This document shows positions 8,898 through 17,550 of a stretch of DNA of 64,000 bases, piece after piece; position 1 is the first letter of the stretch; every line of letters starts with the position of its first letter. Source of the DNA: Sphingobacterium alimentarium (lineage in GTDB: Bacteria > Bacteroidota > Bacteroidia > Sphingobacteriales > Sphingobacteriaceae). The stretch is from assembly GCF_004342685.1 (NCBI RefSeq), contig NZ_SMBZ01000004.1, positions 1 through 64,000 of the forward strand, written 5' to 3'. A model generated the notes under the pieces. It made no database searches. It was not told where the DNA came from and saw only the letters and a program-made list of their open reading frames with translations. Made by a program: the position numbers and the translations under genes.

Positions 8898-8931
8898 AAA
8901 AAGTCGGCAATGCCGACTTTTTCTATTTTAA
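8889..8931. terminator. Long bidirectional terminator holding both stop codons
   Basis: A near-continuous 20-bp inverted repeat (arms 8889-8908 and 8912-8931, core AAGTCGGC/GCCGACTT, loop AAT). The stop codons of the plus-strand dehydrogenase (8895-8897) and of the minus-strand gene ending at 8923 both lie in the arms. Confidence 0.9.
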
Positions 8932-9309
8932 TGCTTTTTCTATCTGACTTAAATATCCATAGTCTTCGAAGGAGAAACTGCCAGAAGATCGCATATGATA
9001 GTCAAACAGCACTTTCGCTTTTTGCAAAGCCATTTGGTCCTGCTGCAAAAGACCATCATACATGAGCAGTTGTGCTAACGGTCGGATCTGCTCAGGCTCT
9101 AGCGAAGCGGCATAAACCATAAGCTCTTGTTCGGTCAATTGCAACAAATCTTCACGTTCTTTATTAAAAAAATCCTGATAACCTTGCTGTATAGTTTGAG
9201 GTTCCAAATCCTGCAACTGCCCTTCCCATTGCTCGACAAGCAATCGCAAAAATTTGCCCATCTCATTAACCCAATTCAGAATTGTATCTTTTTCGTATCG
9301 TATGCCCAT
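8923..9309 (-). CDS. Uncharacterised protein coupled to proBA
   Basis: 128-aa, acidic, helix-rich, soluble protein with no signal peptide and no recognised catalytic motif. The N-terminus (RYEKDTILNWVNEMGKFLRLL) resembles the start of small DUF6483-like proteins, but this is weak. It begins three bases after the proA stop, so translation is probably coupled to proA. Context hints at proline synthesis or osmotic adaptation, but nothing in the sequence shows a function. Confidence 0.7.
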   Translation of the reverse strand: MGIRYEKDTILNWVNEMGKFLRLLVEQWEGQLQDLEPQTIQQGYQDFFNKEREDLLQLTEQELMVYAASLEPEQIRPLAQLLMYDGLLQQDQMALQKAKVLFDYHMRSSGSFSFEDYGYLSQIEKALK

Positions 9310-9312
9310 CGC

Positions 9313-10560
9313 TTATCTTATTTGTCCGTCACCACGAATATACCATTTTTCGGTGACTAGCTTTTCCAAAGCAAACGGTCCACGAGCGTGCAGTTTTTGC
9401 GTTGATATACCAATTTCTGCACCTAAGCCAAACTCCCCACCATCTGTAAACCGGGTAGAAGCATTCGCATATACGGCCGCAGCATCTACCATCTGCAAAA
9501 ATATTTCTATATGTTGTTCATTCTTCGAAACAATACATTCTGAATGCTTAGAGGAATATTTTTCTATATGCTCCAAAGCTTCGGATAAACCCTCAACAGC
9601 TTTTATAGAACATTTAAAATCCAAAAATTCTCTACCAAAATCTCCATCTTGTGCCTGTGTCAAATACGGATAATTTTGGGCTGCGAAATGCGGATAAACT
9701 TCTTCGGAAGCAAACACCTCTACTTGGAATGGTATAAAATGCGAAGCTAATTTTTGAATAAAGGGTTCAGCCACTTCGCTATCCACCAAAATGGTATCTA
9801 GGGAATTGCATACCGAAGGACGGGAAGTTTTTGCATTCACCACAATAGCGACTGCTTTTTCCAAATCCGCGAATTTGTCTACATAGGTGTGGCACACACC
9901 TGCCCCCGTTTCGATAACCGGAACCTTAGCATTCGCCCGTACAAAATCAATTAAAGATTGTGAGCCTCGCGGAATAATGATATCCACATATTGAGTAGCG
10001 GTAAGCAATTCATGCAGCAGCGCTCGATCCGTAGGCAACAATTGCACAATATGCTCATCAACTCCTTGTGCCGTTAAAGATTCTTGAATTAGCTGCACCA
10101 AATACGTATTGGTAAAAACCGCATCTGATCCTCCGCGAAGCAAACACACATTGCCTGACTGGATACAAAGGGCTGCAACATCAATAGTTACGTTCGGTCG
10201 GGCTTCATAAATCACAGCAACCACGCCCAGCGCTACTGATTTTTTCTCAATGGTCAAACCGTTTGGCAAACGCTTAGAAGATAAAATCTTTCCCGTAGGA
10301 TCTGGAAGATTTGCAACATCCAGTACGCTATTCGAAAGACTGATTATGCGCTCTTTGTTCAACAACAGTCTATCATATTTCGAATCAGTCGGGCTCATGC
10401 GCTGCAAATCACGCTGGTTTTCTTGGATTATGTGATCCATATTTTCCAGCAATCTTTCGGACAAACCTATTAAAATCGCTTGCTTATCAGCAAGTAACAG
10501 CCTTTGTATAGATTTTTTTGCTTTCTGTGCTGTACTAAGTTGTGCTTGTATACTTCCCAT
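9313..10560 (-). CDS. proA: Gamma-glutamyl phosphate reductase (glutamate-5-semialdehyde dehydrogenase)
   Basis: 415-aa NADPH-dependent enzyme for the second step of proline synthesis, reducing glutamyl-5-phosphate to glutamate-5-semialdehyde in the cytoplasm. The catalytic cysteine lies in SRPSVCNSLDTIL, and the family blocks VIYEARPNVTIDVAALC and ECIVSKNE are present. Length is normal. It follows proB by 8 bp and precedes the uncharacterised gene by 3 bp, forming a proB-proA-orf operon. Confidence 0.96.
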   Translation of the reverse strand: MGSIQAQLSTAQKAKKSIQRLLLADKQAILIGLSERLLENMDHIIQENQRDLQRMSPTDSKYDRLLLNKERIISLSNSVLDVANLPDPTGKILSSKRLPNGLTIEKKSVALGVVAVIYEARPNVTIDVAALCIQSGNVCLLRGGSDAVFTNTYLVQLIQESLTAQGVDEHIVQLLPTDRALLHELLTATQYVDIIIPRGSQSLIDFVRANAKVPVIETGAGVCHTYVDKFADLEKAVAIVVNAKTSRPSVCNSLDTILVDSEVAEPFIQKLASHFIPFQVEVFASEEVYPHFAAQNYPYLTQAQDGDFGREFLDFKCSIKAVEGLSEALEHIEKYSSKHSECIVSKNEQHIEIFLQMVDAAAVYANASTRFTDGGEFGLGAEIGISTQKLHARGPFALEKLVTEKWYIRGDGQIR

Positions 10561-10568
10561 GTTTTCTC

Positions 10569-11606
10569 TTATAATAGTACAATATCATCCACATGTGCAA
10601 TTTCCAGATTTTTGGTTTTATCTTTGGTCTTCATCGTGATGGAATCAATTTTGGATTTAGCAACCGCATGAATGGTCCCTTCTTCATCAGCGATATGAAA
10701 AACCTCGCCGACTTCAAAATGTTCAATTATGTGGATAATACCCACCGCCAGTAGACTTTTACGATTCCGAATAGCAGCTAAAGCACCCTTGTCAATGGTT
10801 ACGAGCCCTTTAATCAAGCTTCCGCTGGCCATCCATTTTTGTCGTGATGACACCTTTTTCGTTTGTGCCACGCAGATAGTTCCTGTCTGCCCCTGCACAG
10901 CCTGTATGATTTTATCTTCGCCTTGCATATTAAATATAACCACCTCTATACCCATTTTGGTAGCCAAACGCGCAAAATTAAGTTTGGATGTCATCCCTCC
11001 TAGCCCAACTGAAGATTTATCTTTGCGTGCTAACGACAGAATTTGGGCATCAATATGATCGATCTGTTTAATCACCTCCCCATTCTGATCCAACACGCCA
11101 GGCACAGACGTACACAATAGGAGCTTCTCTGCACCAAATCCCGCAGCTATCAAAGTCGCCAACTCGTCGTTGTCCGAAAATTTAAGCTCTTTGTTGCTTA
11201 CTACATCATTTTCGTTAGCAATAGGGATAACATTATTTTTCCATAGCGTCTCATACGTGCTTTTTAATTGCAAGAATTGCTCCCTATTGGAAAAATGGTG
11301 GCGTTCACAAAGACTCTGTGCTAATGCTATTTTAAAAGGTTTGAAATACGTAGCATATTTACGTACCAATAAAGGATTACCAATGGCAGCAGCAGCCTTA
11401 CGTTGCGCCAAAGTGCCTTTATACTTTGGAATATACTTCTTCCCTGCCGCCACCGCGCCAGAAGACACGATTACAATATTGTATCGCTGTTGTAAAAAAG
11501 ATACTTGCCGAGCGATTTCCAGAATTATTCTTTCGTCTATTTCTCCATCAGTGGTCACCGAAGCTGAACCGAATTTGATAACTAAGACACTTTTTTTTGT
11601 TAACAC
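10569..11606 (-). CDS. proB: Glutamate 5-kinase
   Basis: 345-aa ATP-dependent kinase for the first, feedback-inhibited step of proline synthesis. The amino-acid kinase domain begins VLVIKFGSASVTTD and contains IANENDVVSN and GGMTSKL; the C-terminal about 75 residues form a PUA domain (MASGSLIKGLVTIDKGAL). The start codon is GTG at 11604-11606, with no Shine-Dalgarno sequence. First gene of the proB-proA operon. Confidence 0.95.
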   Translation of the reverse strand: MLTKKSVLVIKFGSASVTTDGEIDERIILEIARQVSFLQQRYNIVIVSSGAVAAGKKYIPKYKGTLAQRKAAAAIGNPLLVRKYATYFKPFKIALAQSLCERHHFSNREQFLQLKSTYETLWKNNVIPIANENDVVSNKELKFSDNDELATLIAAGFGAEKLLLCTSVPGVLDQNGEVIKQIDHIDAQILSLARKDKSSVGLGGMTSKLNFARLATKMGIEVVIFNMQGEDKIIQAVQGQTGTICVAQTKKVSSRQKWMASGSLIKGLVTIDKGALAAIRNRKSLLAVGIIHIIEHFEVGEVFHIADEEGTIHAVAKSKIDSITMKTKDKTKNLEIAHVDDIVLL

Positions 11607-11755
11607 TTTAATAATTATTACAATAAAACTTTAGCAATAGGATAAACATAACAATACTTTGTTATAAATAAAATAAAAGTACTGCAATAAAATAAGAAAA
11701 ATACTGTTCGGAATATTTTTTGTATAAAATAGGACATCCACTACAATATGCACAT

Positions 11756-12184
11756 ATGAAGATTAACCTATTTTTAATTATACTAGTATGTTTGATGAGT
11801 TGTCAATCATCAAATAATACATCAAATTCGCCGGCTGCAGCTGATACTATAGCACGGGTAAGCAATACAAGAGATAATAATGGCTGCGTGACTACAGCAG
11901 GTTATACTTGGTCTCAATTGAAAAAAGACTGTATTCGTCCCTTCGAAGTGGGGGTTACCTTAGAGATTCTCAACACTGCTAACACCTATCAGACTGCGGC
12001 GCACATTCTCATTGACAGCACACAAAAGAAAGCGGAAATATTTGTGCCTGATGAAGATGATAGCATCATTTTAGAGCAAAGCACTGATTCCACTTTTACA
12101 AATGGAAAATTTAATCTTACGCGAGAAAATTACTGCTGGACGCTGAGCTTAAATACGATAAAATTGTTTCAGGAAAGACAATAA
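11756..12184 (+). CDS. Small lipoprotein of unknown function
   Basis: 142-aa protein from ATG 11756 with a lipoprotein signal peptide ending in LMSC, so it is probably anchored in the outer or inner membrane. The mature part carries the motif GCVTTAGYTWSQLKKDCIRP with two cysteines, a pattern I have seen in small conserved lipoproteins, but I cannot assign a function. It is convergent with uvrB, with 13 bases between the stop codons. Confidence 0.7.
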   Translation: MKINLFLIILVCLMSCQSSNNTSNSPAAADTIARVSNTRDNNGCVTTAGYTWSQLKKDCIRPFEVGVTLEILNTANTYQTAAHILIDSTQKKAEIFVPDEDDSIILEQSTDSTFTNGKFNLTRENYCWTLSLNTIKLFQERQ

Positions 12185-12197
12185 GAAAGATTTGAGA

Positions 12198-14228
12198 TTA
12201 CCCAAATCTTTCTTTGTATGTTGCTTCCATAGCAAACATCTCATCCCTCAGTTTGGCCGCTCCTAGGAAGTCCATATCTTTAGCTGCTTTCTCCATACGC
12301 TTGCGCACTGTCTCAATTGCTTTGCTAAACTCTTTTTCACCCATATATTCCATCAAAGGATCTGCTGCAATGATTGATGTAGCATCAGGTTCTACATAAG
12401 CCTTGACTTCTCCGGAAATATAATTAGCTACTGAAGTCTGCTCCAAAATTTCTTCGCGCGATTTGCCCACTGTACGTGGCACAATATTATGTTCAATATT
12501 GTAGGCAATCTGCTTATCGCGTCTTCTGTTAGTTTCCTCAATAGTAATTTTCATACTATCGGTTATTTTGTCGGCGTACATAATTACACGTCCTTTTTCA
12601 TTACGCGCAGCACGTCCGATGGTCTGTATCAACGAACGCTCGGATCGTAAGAATCCCTCTTTGTCTGCATCCAATATTGCGACCAAAGTAACTTCCGGCA
12701 GGTCCAAGCCCTCCCGCAAAAGGTTTACACCCACCAAAACATCAAACTCACCCAACCTTAGTCCGCGCAAAATTTCAACCCTTTCCAGTGTTTTCACTTC
12801 AGAGTGGATATATCGTACTTTTATATTGAGTCGAGACATATATTTGGTCAGTTCCTCCGCCATGCGCTTGGTCAATGTCGTAGCCAACACACGGCCACCA
12901 TCTTTGATGGTTTTATCCACTTCTTCCAAGAAATCATCTACCTGATTAATCGCTGGCCGTACATCGATCACAGGATCCAAAAGCCCTGTAGGGCGTATGA
13001 CTTGTTCCACAAAAACACCTTCGGTTTTTTGTAGTTCATAATCTCCCGGCGTAGCCGAAACGTATATAGTTTGATTGGTCAAAGACTCAAATTCTGGAAA
13101 ATTCAGGGGTCTATTGTCCAATGCAGCAGGCAAGCGGAATCCGTGTTCTACAAGAGAAATTTTTCGCGAGCGGTCACCACCATACATGGCCCGCAGTTGT
13201 GGCAAAGTCACATGGCTTTCGTCGATCACGAGCATATAATCTTCTGGGAAGTAATCTAACAAGCAGAAAGGACGCATCCCAGGCTGACGACCATCAAAAA
13301 ATCGGGAATAGTTTTCGATACCCGAGCAATAGCCCAATTCACGCATCATTTCCAAATCGTAATTGACACGTTCCTCCAGACGCTTTGCCTCCAACATTTT
13401 GCCTTCTTCCTCTAATTGTACTTTACGCGCGACCAGCTCTTCTTGAATAGACCAGATAGACTGGGTGAATTTATCCTTTGGCGTCACAAAGAGATTGGCA
13501 GGAAATAAAGACAGCGCCTCATGTTTAATAATGGTTTTTCCAGTCACCGGATCAATTTCGGCCAATTCGTCGATCTCATCCCCGAAAAATGAAACGCGGT
13601 AGGCATTATCCAAATAAGCTGGATAAATATCCACCGTATCACCCTTCACGCGGAAGGTACCACGCTTAAAGTCTGCCGTCGTGCGCGCGTACAAGATCTC
13701 AACAAGTCGGTGCAAAAATGCATTTCGAGAGATAGTCGTACCTACACCAAATCGGAATATCGATCGCGAGAAATCTTCGGGATTACCCATACCATAGATG
13801 CAGGATACCGACGAAACCACAATCACATCTCGCCGTCCCGACATTAATGCCGAGGTAGTTGCTAAACGCAATTTTTCAATCTCTTCATTGATGGCTAGAT
13901 CTTTCTCGATATATGTATTGGTCGAAGCAATAAATGCCTCAGGCTGGTAATAATCGTAGTAGGAAACAAAATAGTTGACCGAATTATTCGGAAAAAACTG
14001 CTTGAATTCCCCATACAGCTGTGCAGCTAAAGTTTTATTGTGACTTAGAATTAAAGTCGGCTTTTGTGTCTGCTGGATTACATTGGCGATGGTAAATGTT
14101 TTACCCGATCCTGTAACCCCAAGCAGGGTTTGATACATTTCGCCCTCGTGCACACCCGCTACCAATTCTTTGATTGCCGCAGGTTGGTCGCCCGTGGGAT
14201 AATATTCTGATGTAAGTTCAAATTTCAT
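12198..14228 (-). CDS. uvrB: UvrABC system protein B
   Basis: 676-aa helicase-like subunit of nucleotide excision repair, which receives damaged DNA from UvrA and positions UvrC. Walker A GVTGSGKTF, the damage-probing beta-hairpin with YYDYYQPEAF, the DESH box, helicase motif VI QTIGRAARN and the C-terminal UVR motif (MEKAAKDMDFLGAAKLRDEM) are all present. The start ATG at 14226-14228 has a clear GGAG ribosome binding site 7-8 bases upstream, which rules out the longer 13-residue extension. Monocistronic and divergent from upp. Confidence 0.97.
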   Translation of the reverse strand: MKFELTSEYYPTGDQPAAIKELVAGVHEGEMYQTLLGVTGSGKTFTIANVIQQTQKPTLILSHNKTLAAQLYGEFKQFFPNNSVNYFVSYYDYYQPEAFIASTNTYIEKDLAINEEIEKLRLATTSALMSGRRDVIVVSSVSCIYGMGNPEDFSRSIFRFGVGTTISRNAFLHRLVEILYARTTADFKRGTFRVKGDTVDIYPAYLDNAYRVSFFGDEIDELAEIDPVTGKTIIKHEALSLFPANLFVTPKDKFTQSIWSIQEELVARKVQLEEEGKMLEAKRLEERVNYDLEMMRELGYCSGIENYSRFFDGRQPGMRPFCLLDYFPEDYMLVIDESHVTLPQLRAMYGGDRSRKISLVEHGFRLPAALDNRPLNFPEFESLTNQTIYVSATPGDYELQKTEGVFVEQVIRPTGLLDPVIDVRPAINQVDDFLEEVDKTIKDGGRVLATTLTKRMAEELTKYMSRLNIKVRYIHSEVKTLERVEILRGLRLGEFDVLVGVNLLREGLDLPEVTLVAILDADKEGFLRSERSLIQTIGRAARNEKGRVIMYADKITDSMKITIEETNRRRDKQIAYNIEHNIVPRTVGKSREEILEQTSVANYISGEVKAYVEPDATSIIAADPLMEYMGEKEFSKAIETVRKRMEKAAKDMDFLGAAKLRDEMFAMEATYKERFG

Positions 14229-14350
14229 ATATACTCCTAACGTAAAAATACCATTTTTTGATACCATCTCCTATTGCAAAGAAGATATTGTGGCAACATA
14301 TAAACATATATCAGAGATTTTTGTTAAATTGATGATTAAACTTGATAGGT

Positions 14351-14995
14351 ATGATTACGATTCTAACACAAAAAAATAGTATAGCTAATCATTACATTGC
14401 GGAATTACGCGATATTTCTATTCAGCAGCACAGAATGCGTTTTCGCAGAAACTTAGAAAGATTAGGGGAAATCATAGCCTATGAAATCAGTAAAACCTTT
14501 TCCTATTTGCCGACCGAGGTAGAAACCCCGCTCGGTATCGCAGAAACGAAGACTTTAATCGAACAGCCGGTGCTGATTACCATCATACGAGCTGGGCTTC
14601 CTTTTCATCAGGGATTTTTGAATGTATTTGATGAGGCAGATTGTGGATTTATCGCTGCTTTTCGACACACAAAAAAAAGTGGTGAATTTGAAATCCACAA
14701 GAAATACGAAAACACGCCCAATCTGGATGGCAAAGTAGTAATCGTAGCAGATCCCATGTTGGCTACAGGCAAAAGCCTCGTACTGTGTTGCAAAGAACTG
14801 CTCAGTGCCTACAATATTAAAGAACTTCATATTGCATCGGTCATTGCCTCCGAAGAAGGCGTCGAACATGTCCGTGCCTTCATTCCCGAAGCACAGATCT
14901 GGATCGGTGACCTAGACAAGGAACTTACGAGCAAAGCGTATATTGTACCAGGCTTAGGAGATGCAGGCGATTTGGCCTATGGTGCCAAAGAATAA
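14351..14995 (+). CDS. upp: Uracil phosphoribosyltransferase
   Basis: 214-aa pyrimidine salvage enzyme that makes UMP from uracil and PRPP. The PRPP loop VVIVADPMLATGKS, the ITIIRAGLPF segment and the C-terminal uracil-binding IVPGLGDAGDLAYG are present. ATG at 14351 is chosen over a TTG three codons upstream. It is divergent from uvrB with about 120 bp between starts. Confidence 0.95.
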   Translation: MITILTQKNSIANHYIAELRDISIQQHRMRFRRNLERLGEIIAYEISKTFSYLPTEVETPLGIAETKTLIEQPVLITIIRAGLPFHQGFLNVFDEADCGFIAAFRHTKKSGEFEIHKKYENTPNLDGKVVIVADPMLATGKSLVLCCKELLSAYNIKELHIASVIASEEGVEHVRAFIPEAQIWIGDLDKELTSKAYIVPGLGDAGDLAYGAKE

Positions 14996-15070
14996 TTCAT
15001 TAAGTATCTAAAAAAATTCAATATAAAATGTACCAAAGTATTTCACAATCACTTCTTAAAAAACAAAAAT

Positions 15071-15544
15071 ATGGACTGGCAAAAATACAATGGAGAATAT
15101 CTCCGTATACCTATCCAAGATGCTGTTGAAACAGCTATTTTGCGTGAAAAACAAATAGGCAATAAACTCAAAGTCTATATCGGCACGGATTCCCAAGTCA
15201 AGCGCCGCATCATCGAGATGGCCACGGTTATTGTTTTTCTACGCCAACACAAAGGTGGATTTATGTTTATCCAAAAAGATAAAATCACACGCCGCATGAC
15301 AATCAAAGAACGCATGCTGGTCGAGGTACAAAAATCCATAGAAACAGCCTACCAACTCTGTCACCTATTAGAAAAATATGATGTCGACCTGGAAGTACAT
15401 GCAGACATCAACACCAATCCCAACTTCGAGTCCAATGTAGCGCTCAAAGAAGCCATGGGGTATATTCTAGGCATGGGCTTTGTTTTTAAAGCAAAACCAG
15501 AATCCTTTGCCAGCACAAATTGTGCAAATAGAATCGTACAATAG
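15071..15544 (+). CDS. YkuK-like RNase H-fold protein (DUF458)
   Basis: 157-aa cytoplasmic protein. The segment KVYIGTDSQVKRR with the early aspartate, then DLEVHADINTNPNFESN and the final FKAKPESFASTNCANRI, is the pattern of the DUF458/YkuK family, which has an RNase H-like fold. The biochemical role is not established. It lies between upp and the NadR-like gene on the same strand with 75-85 bp gaps. Confidence 0.82.
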   Translation: MDWQKYNGEYLRIPIQDAVETAILREKQIGNKLKVYIGTDSQVKRRIIEMATVIVFLRQHKGGFMFIQKDKITRRMTIKERMLVEVQKSIETAYQLCHLLEKYDVDLEVHADINTNPNFESNVALKEAMGYILGMGFVFKAKPESFASTNCANRIVQ

Positions 15545-15629
15545 GTACGAGCAGGACACAGCGTGCCTTTTTATAATAAAATAGATAAAGGAGAAGTCAC
15601 TTGCCAAAAATTTACTATTATTGCAGGAC

Positions 15630-16184
15630 ATGGCATCAAATAGTAGTAACACAGCATTAAAAATAGCGGTCGTAGGTCCTGAATCCACAGGAAAATCTAC
15701 AATGGCCAAATACCTCGCTACACAGCTTCACACCCTTTGTGTACCCGAATATGCGCGCTACTATTGCGAACATCTCAATCGTCAGTATACTTTACAGGAC
15801 GAAACAAACATGTATTATGGCCAACTGGCTCTTGAAAATGCTATCGTAAGCCAAGTAACCGCTCCCTTGGTAATTTGCGACACAACGATATTGACAGTGA
15901 AAATTTGGTGTGATCATCTCTTTGGGCATACGCCGGATTTTATTGTGAATGAAATCCAGAATAGACCATATGATTTATACCTCTTGATGGATATTGATTT
16001 ACCATGGCAAGATGACCCTCTACGCGATTTTCCGACGGAACGAGAACATTTTATGCAGGTATGGCAGCAGGAACTAAATAGACTACAAGCAAACTATAAA
16101 ATTATTTCTGGAACTGATCAGCAACGCTTGGACAATGGCCTTCAGTGCTGTAAAGATTTTATAGCCGTACATTCCACACCGTAA
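15630..16184 (+). CDS. NadR-like ATP-binding kinase (nicotinamide riboside kinase type)
   Basis: 184-aa P-loop protein. Walker A is GPESTGKST, followed by VPEYARYYCEHL and DTTILTVKIWCDHLFG, the pattern of the C-terminal ribosylnicotinamide kinase domain of NadR (AAA_28), which phosphorylates nicotinamide riboside to NMN. No adenylyltransferase or DNA-binding domain is attached, so this is the stand-alone kinase form. ATG at 15630 is preferred to the TTG at 15621. No pnuC transporter is adjacent. Confidence 0.82.
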   Translation: MASNSSNTALKIAVVGPESTGKSTMAKYLATQLHTLCVPEYARYYCEHLNRQYTLQDETNMYYGQLALENAIVSQVTAPLVICDTTILTVKIWCDHLFGHTPDFIVNEIQNRPYDLYLLMDIDLPWQDDPLRDFPTEREHFMQVWQQELNRLQANYKIISGTDQQRLDNGLQCCKDFIAVHSTP

Positions 16185-16327
16185 TCCAAATGATTAGTAT
16201 CTGTTCATATCAGATGTTACCAGAGGCAATTGCCTTAATAAATTAATCTAAATATTTTCGGGAAGTGAATAATTTTTGAACGAAATTACCACTGTGATCC
16301 ATTTCGTCAATGAATCAGTTTATGGAG

Positions 16328-16359
16328 ATAAAAAAATAACTCATCTTGTAGAATGAGTT
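16328..16359 (-). terminator. Terminator of the LexA/cI-like regulator gene
   Basis: On the minus strand AACTCAT (16353-16359) pairs with ATGAGTT (16338-16344) and is followed by a T run (A run 16331-16336 on the plus strand). Confidence 0.7.
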
Positions 16360-16375
16360 TAATTTTTATTGAAAT

Positions 16376-16390
16376 ACAATTTTACATTGT
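16376..16390. promoter_or_regulatory. Operator-like palindrome at the 3' end of the regulator gene
   Basis: ACAAT-TTTAC-ATTGT, a perfect 5-5-5 dyad that overlaps the stop codon of the regulator gene. It matches the dyads at 17115-17129 and 17459-17473. Confidence 0.5.
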
Positions 16391-16996
16391 AACCATTGAG
16401 AGTACCCCTTTGACCTTATACACTGCTTTTACGGTATTTTGATCAAGGATAATATCATCATAATCGGCTGAGTTCTTGGCTACTAATTTCCATCTATTCT
16501 CATCTAAGCCACGGATAAAACGAATTACTTTAATGTGCTCAGCAATGATTAAGTAAATATCACCGAAAATTACGGCAGATTTATCCACTTCTTTGACGAA
16601 TACTACACTGGCATGCTCGATCTCCGGAGACATGGCTTCACCCTCATTGACGATGGCAAAATCACTGCCCGACAAAATAGGTATTTCCAATTCATGAGCA
16701 GCAGTCATTAAACTCAAATCTGTTTTGAAATCATCGAGACTCACATTATATAAAGGTATTTTATAAAAGTTGTCTCCATCTTTTAACATATTACCTTCAC
16801 CTGTAATCAGCCAAGCTTCATTAATATCTGGAAAACGCGCAGCAATAGTTCCGGCTAGATTTTTACTAATAGCGTAGTTACCTCTTTTTATTTGGTACAA
16901 TCTTTCCGCACGGTTGAGGCCAATTTCTTTGGCAAATGAGTTTACATTAAAACCCAAATATTGTATTACTTTTTCTAAACGTTCCCAGTTTGACAT
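16382..16996 (-). CDS. cI/LexA-like transcriptional repressor with degenerate S24 domain
   Basis: 204 aa. Residues 1-70 form a helix-turn-helix DNA-binding domain (VNSFAKEIGLNRAERLYQIK), and residues about 90-204 an S24/LexA-type domain. At the place of the catalytic serine motif (GDSM in LexA and cI) the sequence reads GEAM, so the nucleophile is alanine. The usual lysine strand reads HIKVIRFIRG, which may also lack the catalytic lysine. Self-cleavage is therefore unlikely, and the domain may serve dimerisation or sensing. It is divergent from the small gene at 17193. Palindromes of the type ACAAT-N5-ATTGT in the area are candidate operators. Confidence 0.8.
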   Translation of the reverse strand: MSNWERLEKVIQYLGFNVNSFAKEIGLNRAERLYQIKRGNYAISKNLAGTIAARFPDINEAWLITGEGNMLKDGDNFYKIPLYNVSLDDFKTDLSLMTAAHELEIPILSGSDFAIVNEGEAMSPEIEHASVVFVKEVDKSAVIFGDIYLIIAEHIKVIRFIRGLDENRWKLVAKNSADYDDIILDQNTVKAVYKVKGVLSMVTM

Positions 16997-17103
16997 TTCA
17001 ATTTGTAGTGGAATAATGTATATACGATTAAGTTTCGCATACTACAAACAAAAATAAGACCAAAAAGCGGGATTCAAAAATTATACATCAAAAACACTGA
17101 AAA

Positions 17104-17138
17104 AATTGTATAACACAATTTTATATTGTAATTTTACA
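17104..17138. promoter_or_regulatory. Overlapping operator-like palindromes in the divergent regulator region
   Basis: AATTGT-ATAAC-ACAATT (17104-17120) and ACAAT-TTTAT-ATTGT (17115-17129) are perfect dyads sharing one arm. A 17-bp stretch (17122-17138) recurs with one mismatch at 17466-17482 before the collagen-like lipoprotein gene. Confidence 0.6.
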
Positions 17139-17192
17139 CCGAAAACCAAAAACACAGTTAACACTTTACACTAGTCAACATTAATCTATGGA

Positions 17193-17435
17193 ATGAAAAG
17201 TCCCTCTGTAAATGACAACAATGCTAACTTAGTTGATGGCTCTGATGAGATCACCAAACAAGATATTATTAATCTCGCAACTTTAAAAAACATAATTTTA
17301 ATTGATAAAAACTACGCCACAAACCATATTACTATCCGTAAGAAGAAAATAATGACTTCTTACGAAATAGAGATAAATGATATCGACGGCAAAAAACATC
17401 AACTTATTTTTGAATTAAAAACATACAAAAAATAA
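17193..17435 (+). CDS. Small hypothetical protein next to the repressor
   Basis: 80-aa soluble protein, rich in Asn, Lys and Ile, with an N-terminal acidic helix and a C-terminal part that looks like beta strands (MTSYEIEINDIDGKKHQLIF). No family was recognised. It lies between the two operator-like regions, on the same strand as the collagen-like lipoprotein gene 115 bp downstream. Confidence 0.5.
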   Translation: MKSPSVNDNNANLVDGSDEITKQDIINLATLKNIILIDKNYATNHITIRKKKIMTSYEIEINDIDGKKHQLIFELKTYKK

Positions 17436-17458
17436 AAAATTAAAAAAATTTTGTGAAT

Positions 17459-17482
17459 GCAATATTATATTGTATTTTTACA
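17459..17482. promoter_or_regulatory. Operator-like palindrome before the collagen-like lipoprotein gene
   Basis: GCAAT-ATTAT-ATTGT at 17459-17473 plus the shared 17-mer at 17466-17482, about 70-90 bp before the ATG at 17551. Confidence 0.5.
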
Positions 17483-17550
17483 AAAAATTTATTGCGGACG
17501 TCTTATAAATAACATTTAAAAATAATTCGAACTAATCTCAAAAAGCGAAT

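Noticed and set aside
12568..13366. Open frames on the plus strand inside uvrB
   Set aside because: They are antisense to a complete uvrB with all motifs and show no domain of their own.
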